The position numbers and the translations under genes were made by a program. Positions 27,500 through 36,027 of a stretch of DNA of 48,439 nucleotides are shown here, in pieces. The DNA lies in contig JAGBAJ010000047.1 of NCBI GenBank assembly GCA_017939755.1, positions 1 through 48,439 on the forward strand, written 5' to 3'. How positions within the stretch are numbered: the first letter of the stretch is position 1; each line of letters opens with the position of its first letter. Below the pieces are notes generated by a model. It did no database searches. It saw only the letters and a program-made list of their open reading frames with translations, and was not told the DNA's origin. This DNA is from Clostridia bacterium. Lineage in GTDB: Bacteria; Bacillota; Clostridia; TANB77; CAG-508.

Positions 27500-27707
27500 C
27501 AAAAAAAGAATAGTACCTAAGGCGTGCAAGCACGGTACCATCCTTTATTTATCTTTTTATTTTAACGATTTTTCACCGGAAATAGTTTTCTATTTCATTC
27601 ATAGGTAGGAATTAAATACTTTTATAATTTGGATTTCACCTTTTCCAAACTCTCTTTGTATAAAATATTATTTAATTATGTCCTAATCAACATTTTCTAT
27701 ATTAATT
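27500..27707 (-). promoter_or_regulatory. Proline T-box riboswitch
   Basis: On the minus strand the leader has AAAGAGAG, then GGTGAAAT, the two conserved stem I motifs. Next comes AATTCCTACCT with a CCU proline specifier at 27607-27609 followed by A. Near the 3' end is the T-box core AGGATGGTACCGTG. The core's ATGGTACC can pair instead with GGTACTAT to make a terminator followed by TTCTTTTTTT (27500-27541). Uncharged tRNA-Pro should switch on the B3/4-proS operon. The specifier position is by eye; its match to the downstream ProRS supports it. Confidence 0.88.
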
Positions 27708-27713
27708 TTTGTA

Positions 27714-27742
27714 ATTATATCACACTTGTATTTTATTTTCAA
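27714..27742 (-). promoter_or_regulatory. Promoter of the proline T-box operon
   Basis: On the minus strand TTGAAA (27737-27742) and TATAAT (27714-27719) are 17 bases apart, and a TGTGA precedes the -10 box. Confidence 0.85.
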
Positions 27743-27820
27743 TCTGAATTTTATTTTTTTAGTACTTACCTGTTTTTTTTCTCAAATATATGTTGTCATG
27801 TTTCACTTTAAAGCACTACA

Positions 27821-28087
27821 TTATGATTTTGCCCCATTACTTTTATCTAGAAATCCAAAAATTATTTCATTTTTTTCATCTTCTGTAAGTTTTCTCCCTA
27901 AAGCTTTCATTTCAAGTTGCATTCTTTTTACAGCTTGATCTAATGCATCATCCAATCTTTTTGTAGAAAAATATTCTCTATCATTTTCAATTCTTTTTGC
28001 TAAATGCTCTCTTTTAACTCCATACACATACATAGAAATTGCAATTCCAAGTATAGCACCAAGTCCTAAAAACATGTATTTCTCCAT
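27821..28087 (-). CDS. Small single-pass membrane protein, unknown
   Basis: The 88-residue product has one N-terminal membrane segment (FLGLGAILGIAISMYVYG) and a basic/acidic helical cytoplasmic part (LDDALDQAVKRMQLEMKALG) that looks amphipathic. AAAGGAGAGG lies upstream of the ATG. I do not recognise the family. Its role is unknown; it is monocistronic between the proS operon and a large lipoprotein gene. Confidence 0.7.
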   Translation of the reverse strand: MEKYMFLGLGAILGIAISMYVYGVKREHLAKRIENDREYFSTKRLDDALDQAVKRMQLEMKALGRKLTEDEKNEIIFGFLDKSNGAKS

Positions 28088-28182
28088 TAATTATTCCTCT
28101 CCTTTTAATGCTAATTATTTTATCATATGTTTAAGTTTATTTCAACAACAATTTTGCCTATTTTCGAGACTATATAATTTAT

Positions 28183-28258
28183 TGTTACAATTCACTACTA
28201 TATATACATACAAGGATTTCAAGATATAATAAATTTATATTAGCAGTGAATTGTTCCA
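28183..28258. repeat. Inverted repeat related to the 112-330 element
   Basis: TTACAATTCACTA and CAGTGAATTGTTCC face each other across about 50 bases. The terminal ACAATTCAC is shared with the long palindrome at 112-330. It could be a short, eroded relative. Confidence 0.45.
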
Positions 28259-28291
28259 ATTTATTTATGAAAAGCTCAATGAACATTTTGT

Positions 28292-30793
28292 TTATCGATC
28301 TTCTAAATTTGTATCTTCTATATTGTTGCTCTCTTCTTCATCCCAAATATAAATTTTATTCCTATCATCCATTCGCTCTATGTAATATTTACCTTTATTC
28401 GTATCATAAACTATCCATATGTCATCCTTACTATACTCACCAAAAAATTCATTGTTACTATATATTCTAATTATACCATTGTCATTATCTATTATGTAAT
28501 AATCATTAGAATCGCTCTCGCTATGATGTTCCCAGGTATTTCCTTGCTTTACCGACTTTACATTTTGGTTTTCATAATAACATATTTCATCTCCTTTATA
28601 TAAATTGTATTCATTACCATATACATCGCTAACAGTAAAACATGCACCGTCATCACTATTATTTTTTATACTTTTTACTATTTGATTGTCATAATCATAG
28701 TATGTTGTATATTTATCGTACGCAGTAGAATTTTCTTGTTTTCCCTCATGTACAGCACGTATCTTATGTTCATCACCATCTGTGTATACATATTCTACAT
28801 CACCTTGACAAACATATTTTTCTTTATTATTGTCACCATACACAACTGAATAATTGTCATCATATTTGTATTCCTTATAGCTCCCATCTTCATTATATTC
28901 TATGCTACTATGATTCTTTAATTGAAAACCATCCCATTCGATTTCCATATCTTCGTTCGATACTATACGAACAGCTTTTATGCTATTTGTATCATAATCA
29001 TAATATGATATACTTATTCCATCTTTTTTTACATTTGTAATACAATTATATTCATCATAGCTTGTTGAAACACCACCTTCTGTTACACAATATCCGCCAT
29101 TTTTAAAATAATCAATATTAGTGCCATTATTGTAATAAGACGCTCTATTTCCTTCCTCTGTATAGTTAATTTTTCCATTTTTAGAAAGAGTAACATCCTC
29201 ACCATTAACACTTACTACTATATCCTTATCTGATTTATTATACACACTTTTTATGAACTCACTGTCGTAATCATAGTATTCGGTTTCTGTGCCATTAATT
29301 ATTGTTTTTGTTATCGATTCATTTTCATCATAATATGTTTTATCACCATTTTGAGCAAAAAAACTTTGTTTGCTTCCATCTTCTCTATAATATATAATCC
29401 CATCTTTTTGAACAGAATATGCTTCTTTAAAATCTCCTCTGCCATAACCATCTACTAGAATAGATTCATCTTTTCCATAATACTTATATATTTTTTCGTC
29501 TATCATCTTAGTAATTATAACATTATCTATAGACGCATATTCTAAATCTCCCTTAGCTTCCTTTTCAGAATCTTTAGAAGGTGATAATAACTTATAGTTC
29601 CATTTTACATAACAAACATGTTCATTTCCATTTTCATCATGAAATTTTTGCTCTATAATTTTATAATCATCATTTTTGCAATATTCTTTACTTTGTTCTG
29701 CAATGCTTCCGTCCTCATTTATTCTTTCGTAATATTTATAATAACTTTTATCTGGGTAAACCACAGCCTCAAACGACTCAGTAACTTTTTTGGTATATAC
29801 ACGAATCAATCCACTACTTTCATAAATTTCAGGAAAAGAGCTTTCAACCTCATATGGTATTCTTATTCTGCTTCCATATAAATAATAAGATCCATCTTCT
29901 AAATCAGAATAATCTTTAGAATATCTTCCAGATATATTAACAGATTTTAATTTATCATCTTTACCATATTTATATGTATACACTGCGTCTGGAAATCCCA
30001 ATCCTTCTGGCAATTCAAATTCTTTATTATTTGGATAATCATATGATATAACCTCATATGAACCATCTTTATGTCGTTTTTCAATTGGTTGTGACTCTTC
30101 ATCATATTTTGTATAGTAAGTAATTTTGCCATCCTCATACTCAGTTCTATACCTATAATCTAGCTGCTCTGACCACTTTAATTTTCCATCCTCTCCAAAT
30201 ACATAATGATCTCCATTACTATTACTTAATTCAAAACTTCCATCATATCTACACTTAATAGTACTTTCTGTTTCATTTTCAGTATCTTCATTTACTATAA
30301 TGTATGATTTACCATCTTTCTCTATAGAAATACTACCATTTAATGTCTTTAACCATACACTCGAATCTCTAACCCTTTTTATGGTAATATCACCATGCCT
30401 ATATTCGCCAAAATGCAATTCTGCCGTTATATGCGATTCATCAAAATTACATGTAACTCCATCTACATTTGAATCTGCTGTTAATAAGTTATATTTAGAT
30501 TCAAAAAATTTATACATGTCAGTTCCCAATGAGAAATATCCTTTCTCATAATTAGAAAGATATTCCTGTAGATATTTTTCTAGTGATATGTAACTTGTAT
30601 CACATAATTGTTTACGAACTTCTTGTTCGTAATCCCTTTCTACCGTTGTTTCAATTACAGGTGTTGAACTTTCCACCTCAGATTCATTAACATTTTTATT
30701 CGTACATGCTGTAATTGGAAGAGCTAGAGCAACAGACGAAATTAAAGCAGCAATTTTTTTGGAAGTTACAGCCAATTTTATTTTTTTCTTCAT
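28292..30793 (-). CDS. Large repetitive lipoprotein
   Basis: The 833-residue protein has a lipoprotein signal, LALPITAC, with the modified Cys at about residue 30. A helical N-terminal part follows (about 55-120), then 700 residues of short Tyr/Asp/Gly-rich beta repeats. Recurring units read like YYDYD..IVKSIKN, DGSYEVISYD and YNEDGSYKEYKYD, similar in style to MORN or YD repeats, though I cannot assign it firmly to either. It should be anchored to the outside of the membrane. Function is unknown. AAGGAGGG precedes the start. Confidence 0.7.
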   Translation of the reverse strand: MKKKIKLAVTSKKIAALISSVALALPITACTNKNVNESEVESSTPVIETTVERDYEQEVRKQLCDTSYISLEKYLQEYLSNYEKGYFSLGTDMYKFFESKYNLLTADSNVDGVTCNFDESHITAELHFGEYRHGDITIKRVRDSSVWLKTLNGSISIEKDGKSYIIVNEDTENETESTIKCRYDGSFELSNSNGDHYVFGEDGKLKWSEQLDYRYRTEYEDGKITYYTKYDEESQPIEKRHKDGSYEVISYDYPNNKEFELPEGLGFPDAVYTYKYGKDDKLKSVNISGRYSKDYSDLEDGSYYLYGSRIRIPYEVESSFPEIYESSGLIRVYTKKVTESFEAVVYPDKSYYKYYERINEDGSIAEQSKEYCKNDDYKIIEQKFHDENGNEHVCYVKWNYKLLSPSKDSEKEAKGDLEYASIDNVIITKMIDEKIYKYYGKDESILVDGYGRGDFKEAYSVQKDGIIYYREDGSKQSFFAQNGDKTYYDENESITKTIINGTETEYYDYDSEFIKSVYNKSDKDIVVSVNGEDVTLSKNGKINYTEEGNRASYYNNGTNIDYFKNGGYCVTEGGVSTSYDEYNCITNVKKDGISISYYDYDTNSIKAVRIVSNEDMEIEWDGFQLKNHSSIEYNEDGSYKEYKYDDNYSVVYGDNNKEKYVCQGDVEYVYTDGDEHKIRAVHEGKQENSTAYDKYTTYYDYDNQIVKSIKNNSDDGACFTVSDVYGNEYNLYKGDEICYYENQNVKSVKQGNTWEHHSESDSNDYYIIDNDNGIIRIYSNNEFFGEYSKDDIWIVYDTNKGKYYIERMDDRNKIYIWDEEESNNIEDTNLEDR

Positions 30794-31004
30794 ATTTTAT
30801 CTAATTCCCTCCTTGAAATTTAAATATAGTATAAAAATTGTAATTATTTTTTCAACCTTAGTCCTAGACTTACATTTTTTTACATTAATACTTAACCTTT
30901 ATTATATCGTTTATATATATTTATGTCAACTCAATTTCACGGACACTTGATTTCATTCATACCGCTAATCGATGTGCATCCGTTTTTGTGAAGCTTTTTT
31001 ATGT

Positions 31005-31034
31005 AATAGGAAAAGTCAGCATAACTTTCCTATT
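31005..31034. repeat. GGAAAGT/ACTTTCC hairpin repeat
   Basis: AATAGGAAAAGTCAGC and ATAACTTTCCTATT form a palindrome immediately before the second ACAATAGCGGGCT-type repeat. The same order is seen at 33975-34074. Confidence 0.8.
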
Positions 31035-31039
31035 GTAGA

Positions 31040-31102
31040 ACAATAGCGGGCTGATTATCACCTCAAATTATTTAATATAGAGCTCAGCCCGCGTATGATT
31101 GT
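31040..31102 (+). repeat. ACAATAGCGGGCT-type hairpin repeat, copy 2
   Basis: ACAATAGCGGGCTGA and TCAGCCCGCGTATGATTGT pair at both ends around an AAATTATTTAATATA centre. TTCGTGC follows, as in the other copies. Confidence 0.88.
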
Positions 31103-31149
31103 TCGTGCGCTAAATTTTCGAAGAAAATTTGAGTGCAATGTATTGTTTC

Positions 31150-31182
31150 ATATAATAGGAAAGTTGAACTTTCCTATTATAT
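31150..31182. repeat. GGAAAGT/ACTTTCC hairpin repeat
   Basis: ATATAATAGGAAAGTTGAAC followed by TTTCCTATTATAT is nearly identical to 18108-18142. As there, it is directly followed by a minus-strand terminator. Confidence 0.85.
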
Positions 31183-31183
31183 A

Positions 31184-31209
31184 AAAAGAGCAGGGATGCT
31201 ATCCCTGCC
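31184..31209 (-). terminator. Terminator of the SASP gene
   Basis: On the minus strand GCAGGGAT-AGC-ATCCCTGC is followed by TCTTTTTAT. Confidence 0.88.
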
Positions 31210-31293
31210 CATATTCACCAACTAATGGCAAACATAAACTATAAGGATTGCGTCCCTGTTCCCAAAATGCTATATTAATTTACATTAATAAAC

Positions 31294-31497
31294 TTATTTT
31301 GTCATATTGTCTTCAGCTTGTTGGATTAATTTTCTAACCATTTGTCCACCGATTTTACCTGCATCTTTTGATGATAAATCACCATTGTATCCGTCTTTTA
31401 AGTTAACACCTACTTCACTAGCTACTTCATATTTAAACTTATTTAAAGCATCTTTAGCAGCAGGAACAACCTTCTTATAGTTATTTGAACTTGCCAT
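31294..31497 (-). CDS. Alpha/beta-type small acid-soluble spore protein
   Basis: The 67-residue protein is an alpha/beta SASP, which coats and protects spore DNA and is degraded at germination. It shows ALNKFKYEVASEVGV, where the GPR protease cuts after a Glu, and the DNA-binding signature GDLSSKDAGKIGGQMVRKLI. GGAGGTG precedes the ATG. It stands alone with its own terminator, as expected for a forespore gene, although no sigma-G promoter could be picked out confidently. This gene is direct evidence that the organism's lineage forms spores. Confidence 0.97.
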   Translation of the reverse strand: MASSNNYKKVVPAAKDALNKFKYEVASEVGVNLKDGYNGDLSSKDAGKIGGQMVRKLIQQAEDNMTK

Positions 31498-31538
31498 TAT
31501 TTGTTCACCTCCTGTTGTTTGTAATAAACAATATTTAT

Positions 31539-31563
31539 AGAAAAAACTTATTTGTTTTTTCTA
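31539..31563. terminator. Possible A/T-only terminator hairpin
   Basis: AGAAAAAAC and GTTTTTTCT pair around TTATTT. It may end transcripts of the 31691-33019 gene; a weak call. Confidence 0.35.
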
Positions 31564-31690
31564 TTATTAGGATGTGCATTTTTTTATAAAATACACTGGA
31601 AATTTTTTGTAATACATTTTATATTCATCAAAACTTCCTAAACAATATAATGCGCAAATCTTTTTTATTTATACTTAAAATATAATTTAA

Positions 31691-33019
31691 TTATATGGTA
31701 ATTCCTGTACCAACGTGAGGATTATACACTGCATATATGAAATCTACTAACAATATTATTGCCATTGTAAAACTTACTATTTTAATAACAGCTTTGTTCT
31801 GATTATTTAATTTTAAATTAATATATGGTGAAATAAATTTAGCCATTATAAATCCACCTATTCCAAATATTAAACAATTGAATAAACAAATCCTTCCATT
31901 AATATTTAATGGCATATTGCTATAATCCCACCATCTTAGTCCAAAAATTTTTTCTAATATAACGGATGTTACGTATTCCAAAGTAGAAACAATCACTGCG
32001 CTCTTAATAAATACATTTCTTTGGCTTTTGCTAAAAATTAGAGTTACAGCTGCACCTCCAAAACCATATATTGGAAGTACTGGTAAATGCACAAATCCTC
32101 TATTAGCAAAATTTCCACTAGTTACTCCAAAAAATAAGAATTCAATAAGCCATCCCAAAAATCCATATAAAAAAAATATCATTACTAAATTTCTAAATGG
32201 ATATTTGTTCTCTTTACTTTGTCTATCAATTTTGAGTACTCTATCATATTTATTATTGCTCTTTAAATATATATAGATTGGAATTGCAAGCACACTAATT
32301 GAAAATCCTATTGTACACGCGATAATTCCAATTATGAGTGCTACTTTTTCATTACCATAATACAGCTCTTCATTACATACTTTACAAAATCCATATACCG
32401 ATATAAATCCTCCAATTATTTCTATAATAACTGCTGTAATAAATCGTATATCAATTATATAAAATTCTTTATTTTCCTTTCTACTTATGATTGTTGAAAT
32501 AAATAATAATCCAATTCCTATTATTCCCATAACTGTACCAGCTAATATAATATTCCAATCACTCATAAAAGTCATACATATTCCTGCAGCCATCATAAGG
32601 CTTCCCAGAGTCATAATCGTTGTTTTTAATAGTTTTTTCTTATTATTTTTGTAGTATTGAGTAATAGGATATGTCAAAATACTTAGTCCTGAGCTTATAA
32701 TCCATATTACAATTCCAAATACTAGATCTGGATTTGATAAAACTTCACTTATACTATATCCAATAATTACAGCAATGCAAAAAAATACAAGTCTCAATGC
32801 AACATCTTGCCATCTTATTTTCTCAGATTTATTTAATGACTTATGTATTGGAATAATTTTTATAAAACAAAAAACCCCCATTAATGTTGCAGATATCCCT
32901 GCATACAGCATATTCCAATCATATTTTGCTACCATACATAACCCAATTGCAAAAAACAGACCTCCTATATTTGCCAATATAGTTTCTTTTAATGTTTCCT
33001 TTTTCATTTTTTTCTCCAT
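31691..33019 (-). CDS. Polytopic membrane protein with C-terminal CmpB-like (ABC type IV) domain
   Basis: The 442-residue protein has about eight hydrophobic segments in its first 270 residues, arranged as repeats (VAKYDWNMLYAGI and FMSDWNIILAGT begin similar units). It ends in a putative ABC-transporter type IV/CmpB domain (about 275-425): FFLYGFLGWLIEFLFFGVTS, NRGFVHLPVLPIYGFGGAAV, then WWDYSNMPLNINGRICL. That domain is common in Clostridia and its function is not established. The duplicated N-terminal membrane part is not something I recognise fused to it. The ATG at 33019 follows a weak TGGAG site, and an in-frame ATG lies four codons downstream. Confidence 0.75.
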   Translation of the reverse strand: MEKKMKKETLKETILANIGGLFFAIGLCMVAKYDWNMLYAGISATLMGVFCFIKIIPIHKSLNKSEKIRWQDVALRLVFFCIAVIIGYSISEVLSNPDLVFGIVIWIISSGLSILTYPITQYYKNNKKKLLKTTIMTLGSLMMAAGICMTFMSDWNIILAGTVMGIIGIGLLFISTIISRKENKEFYIIDIRFITAVIIEIIGGFISVYGFCKVCNEELYYGNEKVALIIGIIACTIGFSISVLAIPIYIYLKSNNKYDRVLKIDRQSKENKYPFRNLVMIFFLYGFLGWLIEFLFFGVTSGNFANRGFVHLPVLPIYGFGGAAVTLIFSKSQRNVFIKSAVIVSTLEYVTSVILEKIFGLRWWDYSNMPLNINGRICLFNCLIFGIGGFIMAKFISPYINLKLNNQNKAVIKIVSFTMAIILLVDFIYAVYNPHVGTGITI

Positions 33020-33109
33020 TGTATATAATAATATTCTTATACTTGTATTATATAAAAATGCTCATTAATTTTCAACATATAAACGTAGACTTATTTATAC
33101 TTACACAAT

Positions 33110-33919
33110 TCATGCTTTTAGTCTAATCAAATTTTCATTAAATATTTTACTTATTAAATTTCTTTTATTGTTTAGTCCGTCAATAATTGACACATCAAAA
33201 TTATTTCCATCTAAAATGCTATCAATCCACGAAATAGCAATATCTTTTATTTGTGGTACTTCTATTTTTCTAAGTTCATCCATATTCTCGTAATATTTAT
33301 CTAAAAAAATATTTATACCTTTAATATCGAATCCGCTTCTTTTTGTTATGAATAAATTTGTAATTGCAATAGCAACATCACAAACAGATAGTCCATATTT
33401 AGAGTCATCAAAATCTATAAATACAATCTGGCTCTGACTTTCGAAAATATTATTTTTCGTAACATCAAAGTGCAAAATAGATTTTCTCATAAATGGATTT
33501 TGGAGATTTATATCAAATGATACCATCTCTAAATCACATGTATTATCAACTATTTGGTGTAGTTCTTTCAAATAAATTGCAATATCCTCAATTACATTAT
33601 TTGTAAGATTCAAATTTCCTAGTTTTTCTCCATTAACATATGTATAAACAACTATATATCGATTTTTAACATGAACATATTGCTCATTTTTTATTGTTTT
33701 TACTACTTTTGGTGCTCGAATATTTTTTTGCGCAAGCATAGTATGTAGCTTAATCATAGAAATTACATGTTTTTTATCATGATATATTTTTGAAACATAT
33801 CTATTACTCATTGTTTCAATAATATATACATTTCCTGCAGTGGACTCATCACTTTTTATTATACTTCTTATTGCTAAACCATATTTTTCTTCAATTGTAT
33901 GTTTCAAATCAAAATTCAT
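33110..33919 (-). CDS. Kinase-fold phosphotransferase (APH/CotS-like)
   Basis: The 269-residue protein has the phosphotransferase-enzyme (aminoglycoside/choline kinase) fold. Visible are the N-lobe lysine in YVSKIYH, the catalytic loop LHFDVTKNNIF (matching HxDxxxxN) and the metal-binding VFIDFDDSKYG. In spore formers such proteins occur near coat genes (CotS/YutH type), and other members phosphorylate small alcohols. Substrate is unknown. ATG 33919 is chosen since GGGGGG lies 13 bases before it; the in-frame TTG at 33931 sits too close to that site. It lies next to spoIVB. Confidence 0.8.
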   Translation of the reverse strand: MNFDLKHTIEEKYGLAIRSIIKSDESTAGNVYIIETMSNRYVSKIYHDKKHVISMIKLHTMLAQKNIRAPKVVKTIKNEQYVHVKNRYIVVYTYVNGEKLGNLNLTNNVIEDIAIYLKELHQIVDNTCDLEMVSFDINLQNPFMRKSILHFDVTKNNIFESQSQIVFIDFDDSKYGLSVCDVAIAITNLFITKRSGFDIKGINIFLDKYYENMDELRKIEVPQIKDIAISWIDSILDGNNFDVSIIDGLNNKRNLISKIFNENLIRLKA

Positions 33920-33974
33920 TTTTAATCTCAATCCCCCCTACACAAAAATTTGTGTACAATGTTTATTTTGTATA

Positions 33975-34005
33975 TAATTGTAAAAGTCAGAATGACTTTA
34001 TTATT
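33975..34005. repeat. GGAAAGT/ACTTTCC hairpin repeat (diverged)
   Basis: ATAATTGTAAAAGTCAGAATGACTTTATTATTAT is an altered copy that has lost the GG/CC core but keeps AAAGTCA..TGACTTT. It directly precedes copy 3 of the other repeat. Confidence 0.6.
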
Positions 34006-34010
34006 ATATA

Positions 34011-34074
34011 ACAATAGCGGGCTAATTAATAACTTAAATTATTTAATATAAAATTAAGCCCGCATGTAATTGTT
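34011..34074 (+). repeat. ACAATAGCGGGCT-type hairpin repeat, copy 3
   Basis: ACAATAGCGGGCTAATTAA and TTAAGCCCGCATGTAATTGT pair at both ends around AAATTATTTAATATA. It ends seven bases from the spoIVB stop codon, so on the minus strand it may serve as that gene's 3' end. Confidence 0.88.
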
Positions 34075-34080
34075 CGTGCA

Positions 34081-35319
34081 TTAAGTTATTCTCATTTGTT
34101 TTATCATTAAATCTCCAAAAATAGCGTACCCAGTTGTTGGATCTGATACTAGAACATTTGTTATTGCTCCAATGAATTTTCCATTCTGTATTATAGGTGC
34201 TCCACTCATTCCTTGTATTATTCCTCCAGTTTTATTTAGTAATCTTTCGTCCTCAATTTTTATTAGCATACTTTTATTGTCATAATTATTGCTCGAATAT
34301 ATTTTTTCTATTTTTATTTTATAAGTGTCTCTCTTACCATTTTCTAGCTCACAAATTACATTAGCCTCACCAGTTTCAATTTCACTTCTTAATGCTACAT
34401 CATATTCTTGCAAGTCAGTCAAATTTATATTTTCTACTTTAGATACTTTACCAAAAACACCATAATTTGTATTCTTGTATATTTGTCCAATAGATCTATT
34501 TGAATCTATTACGCCTTTTATTTCTCCTGGATTATTTTTTTCGCCTTTTCTTATTGATAATAAATTACTTCTTACAAGCTCTCCGTCTGCAATATTAAAA
34601 ATTCCCCCAGTGTCAGAATCAACTATTCCATGACCTAGTGCTGCAAATGATTGTGTAGATGGTTCATAAAATGTTAGTGTCCCAACACCAGCAGCTGCAT
34701 CTTTTACCCATAGCCCAAGTTTATATTCTCTTGAACTACTTTCTACTGGAATTATATTTGTTGTTTTTGTTTCTTCATCTCTTACAAATTTAATCTCTAT
34801 ACTTTTGCCATTACATGAATTTACAGTTCTTATTAAATCATTGGTATTTGTTATTTTCTTGCTATCAATTTCAACAATCATGTCTCCTTCTTTAATTCCT
34901 GAATTTTCATATGGTCTGTATGATTTTTTATCAATTCCCTCAATTTCAGACATTCCAACAACCAAAACTCCTGGAGTATACATTTTTACTCCTATTAGAC
35001 TTCCACACGGAATTACCTTAGTTCGCTCTATAACATTAACATTTATTTCTTTTACTGGAATTGTTCCAAATAAATCCAGATTAATTTCGTAGCTACCTGC
35101 AGAAGAATATATGTTGCTTTGATCTAGCCCTTTTGATGCTTGAACTATAGATGGATTCTGGCTATCAGTTTTTCTAATTTTTATCCCTGCAATGGTTCTA
35201 AAATTAAGTTCTTCGCCTTTAAAAACAATAACGTTACTTGGCAGTAATGTTATATTACATACATAAATGTATATAATTATGCTAATTGCTACTATCAAAA
35301 TTTTACTTATTTTTTTCAT
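34081..35319 (-). CDS. spoIVB: SpoIVB serine peptidase
   Basis: The 412-residue S55-family peptidase is secreted from the forespore and, in Bacillus, triggers pro-sigma-K processing during sporulation. It has an N-terminal membrane/signal segment (about 5-22), a PDZ domain (about 105-195) with GIKEGDMIVEIDSKKI, and the peptidase domain with H230 in AALGHGIVD and S372 in GIIQGMSGAPII. The end TGYAIFGDL also matches the family. ATG 35319 follows AGGTGAT; in-frame GTG 35328 and ATG 35325 overlap that site. It lies beside a kinase-fold gene rather than recN or spo0A, which is a rearranged context compared with Bacillus. Confidence 0.94.
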   Translation of the reverse strand: MKKISKILIVAISIIIYIYVCNITLLPSNVIVFKGEELNFRTIAGIKIRKTDSQNPSIVQASKGLDQSNIYSSAGSYEINLDLFGTIPVKEINVNVIERTKVIPCGSLIGVKMYTPGVLVVGMSEIEGIDKKSYRPYENSGIKEGDMIVEIDSKKITNTNDLIRTVNSCNGKSIEIKFVRDEETKTTNIIPVESSSREYKLGLWVKDAAAGVGTLTFYEPSTQSFAALGHGIVDSDTGGIFNIADGELVRSNLLSIRKGEKNNPGEIKGVIDSNRSIGQIYKNTNYGVFGKVSKVENINLTDLQEYDVALRSEIETGEANVICELENGKRDTYKIKIEKIYSSNNYDNKSMLIKIEDERLLNKTGGIIQGMSGAPIIQNGKFIGAITNVLVSDPTTGYAIFGDLMIKQMRIT

Positions 35320-35514
35320 AAACATCACCTATACATAGGTTAACCATATTTGATAGAGTTATTAATTTTTTTATTTGTGCATAAATTTTTTTGCTTAGAA
35401 ATTTTTATATTATATCGAAAACATCTATTTTTGCAAAGCTTTTTTATAGGACACTTGTGAAATAAAGTTTGTTTGCAATGTAATTTTATATAATACTTTC
35501 TGTTATGTAAAAAT

Positions 35515-35545
35515 GGTAGCCAGGATTGCCTGACTACCCACTATT
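35515..35545 (-). terminator. Terminator of the 35555-35740 gene
   Basis: On the minus strand GGTAGTCAGG-CAAT-CCTGGCTACC is followed by ATTTTTAC. Confidence 0.88.
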
Positions 35546-35554
35546 TTCTTCTTA

Positions 35555-35740
35555 TTACTTCTTTTTATTTGCTCTTTTCTGCTGTCTGTTCATTGGCATA
35601 AATACATCACATGGTTTTGAACTCGGCTCCATCTCCTTTGCTCTATAACCATAAAATGGCTTGGTTATTTTTTGCCTTGCTTTCTTTGTGTCCTTGACCA
35701 ACTTATCAAGTGTGTCCAGTCTATGCTTGTTAGGTTTCAC
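35555..35740 (-). CDS. Small basic protein, unknown, GC-richer than surroundings
   Basis: The 61-residue product is strongly basic (tail NRQQKRANKKK) with no membrane segment. The start is the GTG at 35740, because GAAGGAGGAATTC is placed for it. The in-frame ATG at 35761 lies before that site, and the ATG overlapping the GTG is in another frame. It is monocistronic with its own strong terminator. Codon choice is visibly more GC-rich than its neighbours, like the genes at 5776-6687 and 44375-45973. I do not recognise the family. Confidence 0.65.
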   Translation of the reverse strand: MKPNKHRLDTLDKLVKDTKKARQKITKPFYGYRAKEMEPSSKPCDVFMPMNRQQKRANKKK

Positions 35741-35962
35741 ATGAATTCCTCCTTCTTTCATGCATAGATCTATACATTTTAATAGCTAAATTATATCACA
35801 TTTCTTAGATTATTCACAATAGATCTTTACGAAATATATTTACTTTTTTTATGAACACTAATCCTCTCTACATTCCACAATTTTCTTTATCTTTAATTAG
35901 TAATCCACAAAAAACAAAATTTTCAATTTTTCCCTCATAAAAAACATTTTTTCTTTTTTTAT

Positions 35963-35990
35963 TTTACAAAAAGTATATCTATGATATAAT
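35963..35990 (+). promoter_or_regulatory. Promoter of the 36028-36468 gene
   Basis: TTTACA at 35963-35968 and TATAAT at 35985-35990 are 16 bases apart, with TGA just before the -10 box. Confidence 0.75.
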
Positions 35991-36027
35991 TAAGAAAATA
36001 AAAATAAAAACGAATGAAGAGGTTATT

